From Parvibaculum sp039973015 (GTDB lineage Bacteria > Pseudomonadota > Alphaproteobacteria > Parvibaculales > Parvibaculaceae): DNA of 64,000 nucleotides. The notes under the pieces were generated by a model. The model did no database searches. It saw only the letters and a program-made list of their open reading frames with translations, and was not told where the DNA came from. The stretch covers positions 62,001 to 126,000 of the forward strand of contig NZ_JBDWLT010000010.1 in NCBI RefSeq assembly GCF_039973015.1, given 5' to 3'. The position numbers and the translations under genes were made by a program. Positions 8,260 through 16,516 of the stretch are shown one piece after another. Every line of letters starts with the position of its first letter. Within the stretch, counting starts at the first letter, position 1.

Positions 8260-9447
8260 TCAAGCGCCCAGTTTCAACCGGTTCGCGATATTGTTTTTCT
8301 GCATGTTGGACGAACCGCCGACGATTGGCAGGCTCACCGCGTCACGTACATAGCGTTCCATGTCCATCTGATCGGAAAGTCCGTAAGCCCCCGTGACACG
8401 CAGACAGGCCTGCGTCACCTCCGCGGCCCCTTCGCAGCAGAAAAGCTTCGCCATTGACGTCTCGACCGAGCATGGCCGGCCCTGGTCTGCCAGCCATGCC
8501 GCGCTGTAAAGCATGAGCCGCATCGCCCTGACCCTGGTTTTCTCTTCCGCAAGCGAATGACGGATAGCCTGATGACCGGCGATCTTGCGTCCGAACTGCG
8601 TACGTTCTTCCGCATAACGCCAGGCGTCCGCAAGCGCCGCTTCCGCAAGACCGAGGGCACAGGCCGAAAGCTCCAGCTTCTCTACCTCGAGCGCCCTTCC
8701 CGCGAGTTGTTGCCAACCCTTGTTCCACATCGCCTCGCCGCCGAGAATGTTCGACACCGGCACCCGCGCATCGTCGAAACTCACATCCTTCGTCTCAACC
8801 CCGCGAATGCCGAGATGCCCAAGCGGCGTAATCGAGATACCGGGCGATGAAGGCGGCACAAGAACGATGCTGAGGTTGTTGTACTTCTCTTCCCTGGGCC
8901 CGGAACGCAGCAAGCAGAAAATATAATCGGCGATATGCGCGCCGGTGCACCAGCGCTTCGTACCGTTGATGACCAGTTCATCGCCCTCGCGGCGCGCCGT
9001 AGTCTCGACAGTCGCGAGATCGCCGCCGACATTGGGCTCCGAAAGCCCGTAGGCGAAGAGAAGATTGCCTGACGCGACCTTCGGCAACAGCGTCTGTTTC
9101 TGTTCTTCGGTGGCGCTCTCGCCGATGTTCATGCCCGCATAGCAAACCGCCATGATGTAAGGGCAAGCCACGGCGACGGAGCGTTTTGCAAGCTCCTCGA
9201 TCACCGCCATTGTCGCGTAGATATCGATGCCGGAGCCGCCGAAGCGCTCTTCGACGGTAAGCCCCATCATTCCCATTTCCCCGAGCTTTTGCATCACCTC
9301 TGCGGGGTAGATATTTCCTCTGTCCCAGTCGCGCGCCTTTGCACGCGGCATTTCATTCTCGACGAAGCGGCGCGTCGCCTCCCGCAACATGCGCACATGC
9401 TCCGGTTCGTCGAAATTGAGCGGCAGGTCTTGCGCCGAAGAACCCAT
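8260..9447 (-). CDS. acyl-CoA dehydrogenase
   Basis: About 395 residues from the ATG at 9447; a GTG at 9456 would overlap the hydratase stop. Domains in order are the N-terminal helical domain, beta domain (GLSEPNVGGDLATVET, then INGTKRWCTGA for FAD binding) and C-terminal helical domain with RTQFGRKIAGHQAIRH. FAD-dependent alpha,beta-desaturation of an acyl-CoA is expected. The region that usually holds the catalytic Glu reads GAYGLSDQMDMERYVRDA, without the standard spacing, so its catalytic base should be assigned with care. Second gene of a four-gene catabolic operon. Confidence 0.88.
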   Translation of the reverse strand: MGSSAQDLPLNFDEPEHVRMLREATRRFVENEMPRAKARDWDRGNIYPAEVMQKLGEMGMMGLTVEERFGGSGIDIYATMAVIEELAKRSVAVACPYIMAVCYAGMNIGESATEEQKQTLLPKVASGNLLFAYGLSEPNVGGDLATVETTARREGDELVINGTKRWCTGAHIADYIFCLLRSGPREEKYNNLSIVLVPPSSPGISITPLGHLGIRGVETKDVSFDDARVPVSNILGGEAMWNKGWQQLAGRALEVEKLELSACALGLAEAALADAWRYAEERTQFGRKIAGHQAIRHSLAEEKTRVRAMRLMLYSAAWLADQGRPCSVETSMAKLFCCEGAAEVTQACLRVTGAYGLSDQMDMERYVRDAVSLPIVGGSSNMQKNNIANRLKLGA

Positions 9448-9452
9448 TTTTG

Positions 9453-10256
9453 TCACCGCCCCGTGAAGACAGGCTTGCGCTTGTCAAGGAAGGCGCGAAC
9501 AGCCTCCTTGTGGTCTTCGGTGGTGAAGGTAAGCATCTCATAGCCGATCGACGTATCGAGGATCGTATGAGCTAGCTGCTTCAGCCCGATATTGACGGAG
9601 ACCTTGCTGTATTTGATTGCCTGAATGGCACCCCCTGCGAGCTTGCCGGCAAAGGCGGCGACGCGCTCATCGAGATCTGCCTCGGGCACCACATGATTGA
9701 CGAGGCCGATACGCTCGGCCTCCCTCGCCGGCACCGGATCGCCGGTCATGAGATATTCCTTCGCACGCGCATAGCCAACAAGCTGCGGCCAGATGATCGC
9801 GCCGCCATCGCCGGCAACGATGCCCGCCCGCACATGCGGATCGGCAAAGCGCGCATTCTCGCCGGCAAAGATCACATCGCACATCAGTGCGATTGTCGCG
9901 CCCAGCCCCACGGCAGGCCCGCGCACCTTGGCGATGATCGGCTTTTCGAGATCGAGAAGCGAAAAGATGATGCGCTTGGCCTCGGCAGCATCCGGGCCCT
10001 TCTCGCCCGCCTCGAAACCGCGCTTCATCCAGTTGAGATCGCCGCCCGCGGAAAAGGCATCGCCCTCTCCCGTCAAAACAATGATGTCGGAGCCGGCATC
10101 GTCGGCAGCGTCGAGAAAAATGCGCGAAAGCTCGCGATGCATTTCCCCGTCAACGGCATTCATCAGAGCCGGGTTGCTGAGCGCAAGTGTCAGGACGCGC
10201 CCCTGCCTGCTCGCCTTGATGCGCGTGTAGTGGCTGAAATCGACGGTACCCGTCAT
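9453..10256 (-). CDS. enoyl-CoA hydratase/isomerase family protein
   Basis: 267-residue crotonase-fold enzyme. The oxyanion-hole segments are visible as DAFSAGGDLNWM and KVRGPAVGLGATIALMCD, followed by DPHVRAGIVAGDGG where hydratase acid residues sit; an Asp takes the usual second acid position. Length is standard. It likely hydrates an enoyl-CoA produced by the downstream acyl-CoA dehydrogenase. The start follows a GGGAGGATAGAGG ribosome-binding region. First gene of the leftward operon. Confidence 0.9.
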   Translation of the reverse strand: MTGTVDFSHYTRIKASRQGRVLTLALSNPALMNAVDGEMHRELSRIFLDAADDAGSDIIVLTGEGDAFSAGGDLNWMKRGFEAGEKGPDAAEAKRIIFSLLDLEKPIIAKVRGPAVGLGATIALMCDVIFAGENARFADPHVRAGIVAGDGGAIIWPQLVGYARAKEYLMTGDPVPAREAERIGLVNHVVPEADLDERVAAFAGKLAGGAIQAIKYSKVSVNIGLKQLAHTILDTSIGYEMLTFTTEDHKEAVRAFLDKRKPVFTGR

Positions 10257-10362
10257 CCTCTATCCTCCCATGCGGCGGCCCTGTTTTAGGCTCTTGGGAA
10301 GATTGTGGCCTCCACAGCGCCCCGAGGTAAAGCACACTGATGAGTCCCCCGACCGGGAACGC

Positions 10363-10392
10363 AAAAAACCCCGGCGCGAAGGCCGGGGTTCC
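10363..10392 (-). terminator. intrinsic terminator after the YCF48-like gene
   Basis: Read on the minus strand: AACCCCGGC, a 6-base loop, GCCGGGGTT and then a run of six T. It lies 25 bases past the stop of the YCF48-like gene and separates it from the acyl-CoA operon. Confidence 0.9.
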
Positions 10393-10417
10393 TTGTTGGT
10401 CAGGCTGGAGAATGGGA

Positions 10418-11506
10418 TCAGCTGTTGTCGTCGCTGACCTGAGCCGTAATCTTGGCACCGACTTCCTCGCGCGCCTTCTCCATATTGTCGGACATCAGTT
10501 TCACGCCCGGCTCCCCGAAGACGGCAATCTGGCCGTCAGGACCGTCCGTCACCGCCGCATAGCCAAGACGGTCAGCGCGCGTCACTTCGGTAAAGCTCTT
10601 GCCGCCATTGTCGCTATAGCCGACATAACCCTGCAGACCGACAAGAACGATCTTGCCGTTGCCGAGCTGCACACCGCCCGCAATGGACTTGTCCGTGCCG
10701 GTGTTCACCTTCGTCCAGGTCGCCCCCTTGTCGTAGGAGCGGAACGCGTTACCGCGCATGCCGAACACCATCACCGAGCCGTCAGCCATGCCGAAGCCGC
10801 CCCAGAAGGAGCCTTCATATTGCGTCTGGATGCGGTTGAAGGTGCGGCCCTGATCGGCTGAGTGATAAACCACGCCGAACTCGGCGGCGATGTAGAGATC
10901 GCCATCCTTGTCGGAGAAGAGCTTGTTGAGATGGTAGTCGTCGAGCAGGCCTTCGCTGAGCGAACGCTCTTCCCAGGTCTTACCGCCATCATTCGTTTCG
11001 ACCATGAACGAGAAGGCGCCCATTGCGAAGCCGCGCTTTTCGTTTTCGAAATAGACCGTCATGAAGGCCATTTCGGATTCGGTGTCGTTGTAGACGAGCT
11101 TCCAGTTTTCGCCGCCATCGGTGGTACGAAGAACCGTCGCGTCGTGCCCGACGGCAAAACCGAGATCCTTGTTGACGAAGGTCACACCGGTCAGCGTTGC
11201 CTGCGTCGGCACTTCCTTTGCCTGATGCCAGGTCGCACCGCGATCATCCGACAGCACGACATGCCCGAACTCGCCGACGGCGACGAGACGGTCGCCCGCA
11301 TAGGTCGCATCGAGCAGAAGAGACTGCGAAGCAAGATCGGACGGCACTGCATATTCGATTTCGGACGAGGCTGCCTCGTCCTGCGCGGCGGCCGCACGAG
11401 GGCCGAAAGCGGTGAAGGTGAGCGCTGTTGCGCACACAGCTGCAAGGGACATGAGCCGCAGACGCGGCACCCAGTTCGAGACGATCCGGGAAAAAGACGA
11501 AGACAT
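10418..11506 (-). CDS. YCF48-related beta-propeller protein, exported
   Basis: 362 residues with a cleavable signal peptide (alanine-rich, ending near AAAAQ). The rest is repeated BNR/Asp-box-like blades (LSDDRGATWH, RTTDGGENWK, ETNDGGKTWE, HSADQGRTFN, RSYDKGATWT, YSDNGGKSFT), giving a six- to seven-bladed propeller like the Ycf48/Hcf136 family. In proteobacteria such proteins are often encoded beside DUF1329, DUF1302 and RND/MMPL transporters; two of those partners are next here. Function in transport or surface assembly is inferred from context only. An AGGAG lies 8 bases before the ATG. Confidence 0.85.
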   Translation of the reverse strand: MSSSFSRIVSNWVPRLRLMSLAAVCATALTFTAFGPRAAAAQDEAASSEIEYAVPSDLASQSLLLDATYAGDRLVAVGEFGHVVLSDDRGATWHQAKEVPTQATLTGVTFVNKDLGFAVGHDATVLRTTDGGENWKLVYNDTESEMAFMTVYFENEKRGFAMGAFSFMVETNDGGKTWEERSLSEGLLDDYHLNKLFSDKDGDLYIAAEFGVVYHSADQGRTFNRIQTQYEGSFWGGFGMADGSVMVFGMRGNAFRSYDKGATWTKVNTGTDKSIAGGVQLGNGKIVLVGLQGYVGYSDNGGKSFTEVTRADRLGYAAVTDGPDGQIAVFGEPGVKLMSDNMEKAREEVGAKITAQVSDDNS

Positions 11507-11753
11507 TACCTAGGCTCCTGCACTCGGGCGTTTCCGGCTACCGCGATGCATCGTTCGCCGGATCCCCCCGGGGCCCGATGCCGTGTAGCGGCGCGCCTCC
11601 TGTTTTCTTTGTTTCTTATAACGGTTTTCCGCTTTATAGCGCATTTTTCGTGATCCGTCTTGGACTCTCGCAAGATTTCAGAACAACCCGTGGACAGGGT
11701 TAAAGACGCTCTGCGCGCAGGATCGCCCTTAATCTGCTCCCCATAAACAGCAG

Positions 11754-11786
11754 AAGGCCGGACCCCGTTTCCGGGGCCCGGCCCTT
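11754..11786 (-). terminator. probable terminator after DUF1329 gene
   Basis: A GC-rich stem (GGCCGG plus CCCCG pairing with CGGGG plus CCGGCC around a TTTC loop) starts 18 bases past the DUF1329 stop on the minus strand. The following T-run is weak, so termination efficiency is uncertain. Confidence 0.6.
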
Positions 11787-11803
11787 GCCATTTCCAGTCC
11801 GCT

Positions 11804-13159
11804 TTAGCGGACGCCGAGCTGACGGATCGCGTTCGGCGTGTAGCGGTTCTTGTCCAGCTCGTCGGCGAAGTAGTTCACCGGCGGTTCTTCGTTCTGCAGC
11901 GCGAGCGCCAGATAACGGCCGGCCTGCAGATCGTAGACGATTTCGCCGGCGGAACCGCAGAGCGGCACGTTGTAGCGCTGGATCTGCTGGAGTTCCTGAA
12001 CGCGCCAGAGCTGGCCACGGCCGTCATAAAGTTCGGCCGACGCAATCTGCCAGGCATCCTCGTCGTTGTGATAGACACGGCGCGAGTAGACATGGCGGGT
12101 GCTCGGACGCAGCTTCGCCTCGAATTCCCAGACGCGGCGCACTTCGTAACGCACCTTGTCCTGGTTGAGATGGAGCGGCTTCAGGAAGTCCGAATAAGGC
12201 GTGGATTCGGCTTCATAGGCATTCGCCGCAACCAGACGCTTGTTCTTGCCGAGCACGGTCCAGTCATAGCGATCCGGAGCGCCGTTATAGCCGTCGAAGC
12301 TGTCCGACGTGGACAGACCGTCCGAGTTCGTGCCGGGATTGTCATACGCGATGTTCGGCGCACGGCGCACGCGGCGGGTACCCGGGCTGTACTGCCAGGC
12401 CTGACGGGGCTGCTTTTCGGCGTTCAGGGCTTCGTACACCAGGATCACGTTACCCGCGGCACGGGCCGGGGCGATGGTGTTCGCGATGTAGTAGAGCGAG
12501 ATGTTGTCGAGGTCCTCGGCACGTTCCGCGGAGGGGTCCGACCACTGGAGAATAGCCTCGTCCTGCACGATCTGGAGCGTGTAGTCGCCGCCGCGCGTAA
12601 CCGGCGCCGCCGCGAACTGACGGACAACCTTGAAAGCGCGATAACGCAGCGTGTGGTTCCAGATCATTTCGAGCGCATTGTTCGGGATCGGGAACGGCGA
12701 ACCGAAAATGGCTTCGCTGACGCCCGAGCCGCCGCCGACGAGTTCGCCGACCGCCGCATTGCGCTTGTTGGCCTGGTAGTACTTGTCCGGGAAGGCGCAG
12801 GTGCGGCGCGATTCATAGACGTTCATCTTGTAGGTTGGATAGGCCTTGAGCAGGGCCTTGTAACCCGGCGTCAGGATATCGTCGTACTGACCGGCGTTTT
12901 CACCCGTGATCGTGAACTTGACCGGATCGCTGGCGAAGGGGTCTGCGAGCTTGTCGCCCGGCTTGTAACTGACATTGCTGGGCACGGTCTGCAAGCCGCC
13001 GGTCCATGCAGGAATATCGCCGTCGCCGGCCTTTTCCGACCCCATCGGGGTGAGGTCCTGGCCCAGACGATTCACCTGGGCTTCCGGAACCTTGGCGAGC
13101 GCGCCGGTTGCGAACACGGCTGTCGCAAGGGCGGACACCAACAAGGTTGTCCTTTTCAT
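11804..13159 (-). CDS. DUF1329 domain-containing outer membrane-associated protein
   Basis: 451 residues from the ATG at 13159, chosen because GGAGGGA lies 6 bases upstream and a signal peptide (MKRTTLLVSALATAVFATGALA) follows. DUF1329 proteins have a LolB/LppX-like lipid-binding fold and occur with DUF1302 proteins and RND pumps. Family features seen: LGQDLTPMGSEKAGDGDIPAWTG at the mature N-terminus, and the conserved WQYSPGTRRVRRAPNIAYD. Suspected role is movement of hydrophobic substrates across the periplasm. It has its own terminator and a 384-base leader up to the previous terminator. Confidence 0.88.
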   Translation of the reverse strand: MKRTTLLVSALATAVFATGALAKVPEAQVNRLGQDLTPMGSEKAGDGDIPAWTGGLQTVPSNVSYKPGDKLADPFASDPVKFTITGENAGQYDDILTPGYKALLKAYPTYKMNVYESRRTCAFPDKYYQANKRNAAVGELVGGGSGVSEAIFGSPFPIPNNALEMIWNHTLRYRAFKVVRQFAAAPVTRGGDYTLQIVQDEAILQWSDPSAERAEDLDNISLYYIANTIAPARAAGNVILVYEALNAEKQPRQAWQYSPGTRRVRRAPNIAYDNPGTNSDGLSTSDSFDGYNGAPDRYDWTVLGKNKRLVAANAYEAESTPYSDFLKPLHLNQDKVRYEVRRVWEFEAKLRPSTRHVYSRRVYHNDEDAWQIASAELYDGRGQLWRVQELQQIQRYNVPLCGSAGEIVYDLQAGRYLALALQNEEPPVNYFADELDKNRYTPNAIRQLGVR

Positions 13160-13543
13160 ATACGTTCCCTCCACTGGATTTCTTATGAGGCTTTCGGCGC
13201 CAGCTTTTGCCCTTTGGCTTTATGTACTGTTCACCGAGGCCGGTTTCCCCGCCTTACTCAAACGGGATGATAGCAAATTGGCCGAGGCTCGCAAATCGCA
13301 CGCCGCGGATTCTGTGTCCTTCGCGCCTCTATTCGCCCCGATTTTCGGGCAGTTTAGCCCTTGTTTGCATTAAATCTTTTTAATGAACGGGAGTTTGCGG
13401 CCGTACCGGATTTCGATCTTGTCGTCCGTCTACGGACTATTGCGGCCGCCAGCGGCGATTCCTGACGCAGCGCAACATACAATGCCAACGCCGGCCGGTT
13501 CGCTTGCCCTCTCCATTCAAGGCGCCCGCGCATCGCGGAAATG
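13160..13543. other. intergenic region upstream of the DUF1329 gene
   Basis: No gene is seen. The only clear signal is the ribosome-binding site at its left edge. An AT-rich patch around 13366-13385 could hold a leftward promoter, but I cannot pick convincing -35/-10 boxes. It is bounded on the right by the DUF1302 terminator, so DUF1329 probably has its own promoter here. Confidence 0.4.
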
Positions 13544-13573
13544 AAAAAGCCCGGCGGTCGAAACCGCCGGGCT
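13544..13573 (-). terminator. intrinsic terminator after DUF1302 gene
   Basis: Minus strand: AGCCCGGCGGT, TTCG tetraloop, ACCGCCGGGCT and TTTTC. A perfect 11-bp stem, 28 bases past the DUF1302 stop. Confidence 0.93.
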
Positions 13574-13600
13574 CATTTGCTTCACACATGTTCCGAAGGA

Positions 13601-15625
13601 TCAGAACGCGTAGGAGACCGTCGCCGTGACGAAGTCCTTGTCGCTGGAAAAGTTCCTGTACTCGTTACCGAAACTGTTGGTGTACTGGATATTGGCACGC
13701 CAGGTGTTCTGGAGATTGGCATTGACGCCGATGCTGATGGTCTTCTTGCCGTCGACGAAACCGGGGCCGACCGGACCGGCCGACACGCCGTTCACATCAT
13801 GCGCCCACTGAAGAACCGGCGTGAGCGTCCAGGCCGTTCCGAAAGCATTGTTGTAATCCGCGGTGGCCGCGAGACGGTAACCCCAGGAAGTGGATGTCGC
13901 GTAAGCCAGTTTGCAATCCGGAACCAGCGGGTCGGCCGCGGCCGCACCGCAAGTGGCATCGCCGAGGATCAACGCGGTGGCCAGATCGGGGTGCGTGCTC
14001 GCCGACCGCGGAGCGGCCAGCCTGTTGGTGCTGTCCGAGAGATCGGGAAGATACTGGAAGCCGACATTTGCGATCAGGATCATCAAGTCCGAACCGATCA
14101 GGGACGGAAGGGCCGCCGACGGGTTGAGCGTGCTGATTGTCGCAAGCTGACCCGTTATGACATCGAACTCGTCATAGCCCCGGATCGTGTCGCCCGGCGC
14201 ATAGGCGAATCCGGCGTTCTGGCTTCCCTGGCTGAGACAGCCGGGCGGCGATCCCGCAAAGGAACAGGCACCGATGGCATCCAGTTCGGCGGAATTGATT
14301 TCCACGTCGCTGAGTGAAAACGGCATGTCGGGCGTAAACGCCATTTCGCCGGAAAAGGCCGACCCGCCGAAAAGCGGAATCGACGTATTGAAGCTGGCAC
14401 CGAAGGTCTGGACGTCTTCGGGATACTGCATCAGGTAGTTCTTTGTTGCTGCCGTGGCGGCCACGCCAGCCGTGAGAGCCGTCAACCCGCCGAGAGCCGG
14501 AACCGGAAGTGTTGCGCAGCCGGGGAATGTCGCTGTCCCTGGACTGCTGCCCGGCAAACCCGCAATAGCACTGCAAAAGGACGCCAGGTCGGCAGACGGT
14601 GCGCCGAGAATGCTTGCCGTCGCGGCGCCGAAATCGCCCATCGAAAACGTGCCGACCGGCACGACCAGGCTCTGCTGCGTGAAATACAGACCGAGATCGG
14701 TGCCCGCTCCGAGGTTTTCGGCGTAATGCTTGATCGCCACGCCGAAGGTGCCCGTATCGTCGCCCTCCTCGGACGCACGACGGGGAATCAGGACGGGACC
14801 TGGAAATTCTCCGCCGAGCATGACGTATTGACCGCCCTCGCAAGCGGCGTCGGAGGTGCTGAAGAAGGTGCCGCAGGCGTCCAGTTCCGTTTTCTGCCAC
14901 CCGAACTGCCAGAAAGCCTCGACCGTTACGCTGCCCGGCAGACCGATGGACGCGAACACGGAAGGCGTAGGCATCAGCGCCTCCTTCAGTTCCGAACCGG
15001 GCGTGCGGATGGCCGTCACGTCGATCGGCAGAAAGGAATTGATACCGCCCTGAATGAAGAGGCTTTCACCCCAGTTCACAACCTGCTTGCCGACGCGGAC
15101 ATTCAAGGGCATGCCCGAAACGTCGAAATTCCCGTACACGAAAGCATCGAGAATATCGAAGCTTCTCCCACCGAAATCCCGCGCCTGGTCGCCACGCGCC
15201 GCGTCAACGAGAGGACGGCTGCCAAAGCGGTTGTTCCTTGTACCAAGTTCTTCGTTTACCCAATAATCGTAGAACGCCTTGGTACGAACGAATGCCCCGA
15301 AATTTTGCCATCGAAGATCGAAGTCGGTCGTGATCTTGACGGTTGTGGTGTAGGGATCCCACTGGTCAGTATTGATGTTGCCGTCATCGTCGTTGATGCC
15401 CATGCCGGCCCCGTTTCCGGCGGAGCAGCCACCGTTCGGCTTCGAAACGTGGCTGCAATCCTGTTTAGAGGTCCGGAATCCGGCACCGACCGAAACCAGA
15501 TTGTCGATCTGGAGATTGGCTTCCCCGAACTTGAATTCAACGGCTTGGGCCGTTCCGACGGTCAGCAGCATTGCCGCACCCGTCATGCCGCCCAAAAACA
15601 CTCTTTGGGCAATTTTTCTTTTCAT
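13601..15625 (-). CDS. DUF1302 family outer-membrane beta-barrel protein
   Basis: 674 residues from the ATG at 15625, preceded by GAGGAGGAT. A signal peptide (GGMTGAAMLLTVGTAQA) leads into a protein rich in alternating beta strands and ending in TVSYAF; the terminal Phe is typical of outer-membrane barrels assembled by BAM. The N-terminal FKFGEANLQIDNLVSVG and NVRVGKQVVNWGES motifs fit DUF1302 porin-like proteins. It probably passes or binds hydrophobic substrates with the DUF1329 and YCF48-like proteins encoded downstream. Expression as a separate unit is suggested by its own terminator. Confidence 0.88.
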   Translation of the reverse strand: MKRKIAQRVFLGGMTGAAMLLTVGTAQAVEFKFGEANLQIDNLVSVGAGFRTSKQDCSHVSKPNGGCSAGNGAGMGINDDDGNINTDQWDPYTTTVKITTDFDLRWQNFGAFVRTKAFYDYWVNEELGTRNNRFGSRPLVDAARGDQARDFGGRSFDILDAFVYGNFDVSGMPLNVRVGKQVVNWGESLFIQGGINSFLPIDVTAIRTPGSELKEALMPTPSVFASIGLPGSVTVEAFWQFGWQKTELDACGTFFSTSDAACEGGQYVMLGGEFPGPVLIPRRASEEGDDTGTFGVAIKHYAENLGAGTDLGLYFTQQSLVVPVGTFSMGDFGAATASILGAPSADLASFCSAIAGLPGSSPGTATFPGCATLPVPALGGLTALTAGVAATAATKNYLMQYPEDVQTFGASFNTSIPLFGGSAFSGEMAFTPDMPFSLSDVEINSAELDAIGACSFAGSPPGCLSQGSQNAGFAYAPGDTIRGYDEFDVITGQLATISTLNPSAALPSLIGSDLMILIANVGFQYLPDLSDSTNRLAAPRSASTHPDLATALILGDATCGAAAADPLVPDCKLAYATSTSWGYRLAATADYNNAFGTAWTLTPVLQWAHDVNGVSAGPVGPGFVDGKKTISIGVNANLQNTWRANIQYTNSFGNEYRNFSSDKDFVTATVSYAF

Positions 15626-15951
15626 GGAGCGATCCTCCTCGATCCTCGATGGCTTCACTAACTTTGCAGCCTGATCGGGAGGTTGAATCGGAAATCACTC
15701 GACTGTTCCCCCCGGCCAGTCAGCATCCCTCACCGCCTAGCCCACATTTATTGCGGGGTTGAGTCAAGGCCATGCGCTACCGCTGCCTCACACGGATGCA
15801 ACATTGCGCGGGCGGTATGGCATTTATGACACGACCGTAATGATCTCCGGCCGCCGTTTGGGAGGGGAAGTTAATTTATTGCGTCGCACACTGATTATAT
15901 GCGCTGCACAAATACCGGCTTCGAATCAATCGAAACCGTCGCCATGGATAT
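15626..15951. other. intergenic region between DUF1302 and the copper chaperone gene
   Basis: No gene can be supported in these 326 bases; short frames lack ribosome-binding sites. It must contain the leftward promoter of the DUF1302 gene. A TTGACT on the minus strand near 15755 could be a -35 box, but no good -10 follows at the right distance. Confidence 0.4.
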
Positions 15952-16404
15952 TCAGTGCACCGCCTGCCCCGCCGGGCGGACCGGTGCGGAGACCTCGACT
16001 TCGCCCGCGCCCTCGAAAACAAGCGTCAGCGGTACTGACATGCCTTCCGAAAGCGGCTCGGCAAGCCCGATCAGCATGATGTGCTTGCCGCCCGGCGCCA
16101 GCGCCACGCTTCCGCCTGCCGGAACCGGCAGAGCGTCGAGCCTGCGCATCTTCATCACCATGCCTTCCATGGTCATGTCGTGAATCTCGACCTTTCCGGC
16201 GACGGGCGAACGCGCTTCGAGAAGTACGTCATCCTTGTTCCCGGCGTTCGAAACCGTCAGATAGGCCGCACCTGTTTCGGTGACGCTCGCCCGGGCCCAT
16301 GGATCGGCAATCGCAATCTCGCTGTTCCCGGCTTCGCCGCAGGACGCGAGAAGGGGCGCGACCAGCAGCAGGGTCGCAACGGAAAGCCGAAACGGACGGA
16401 TCAT
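15952..16404 (-). CDS. copper chaperone PCu(A)C, lipoprotein
   Basis: 150 residues from the ATG at 16404, with GAGG 7 bases upstream. The lipobox LLASC at residues 18-22 predicts a membrane-anchored periplasmic lipoprotein. The PCuAC copper site is intact: His75 and Met77 in IHDMTME, further Met residues, and HIM at 108-110. This family delivers Cu(I) to the CuA/CuB centres of cytochrome oxidase. It lies downstream of the HerA-like gene on the same strand, 112 bases away. Confidence 0.93.
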   Translation of the reverse strand: MIRPFRLSVATLLLVAPLLASCGEAGNSEIAIADPWARASVTETGAAYLTVSNAGNKDDVLLEARSPVAGKVEIHDMTMEGMVMKMRRLDALPVPAGGSVALAPGGKHIMLIGLAEPLSEGMSVPLTLVFEGAGEVEVSAPVRPAGQAVH

Positions 16405-16516
16405 GACAATGCCTCGCACAAAGGTCGGAAAGCAGACCGGGGCACCATAGCGCGGCGGGAACCGCATCGCATCAGCCTGAAAAGGCAATGCCGCGAGGCC
16501 TTCTGTCGCAGGAAGC

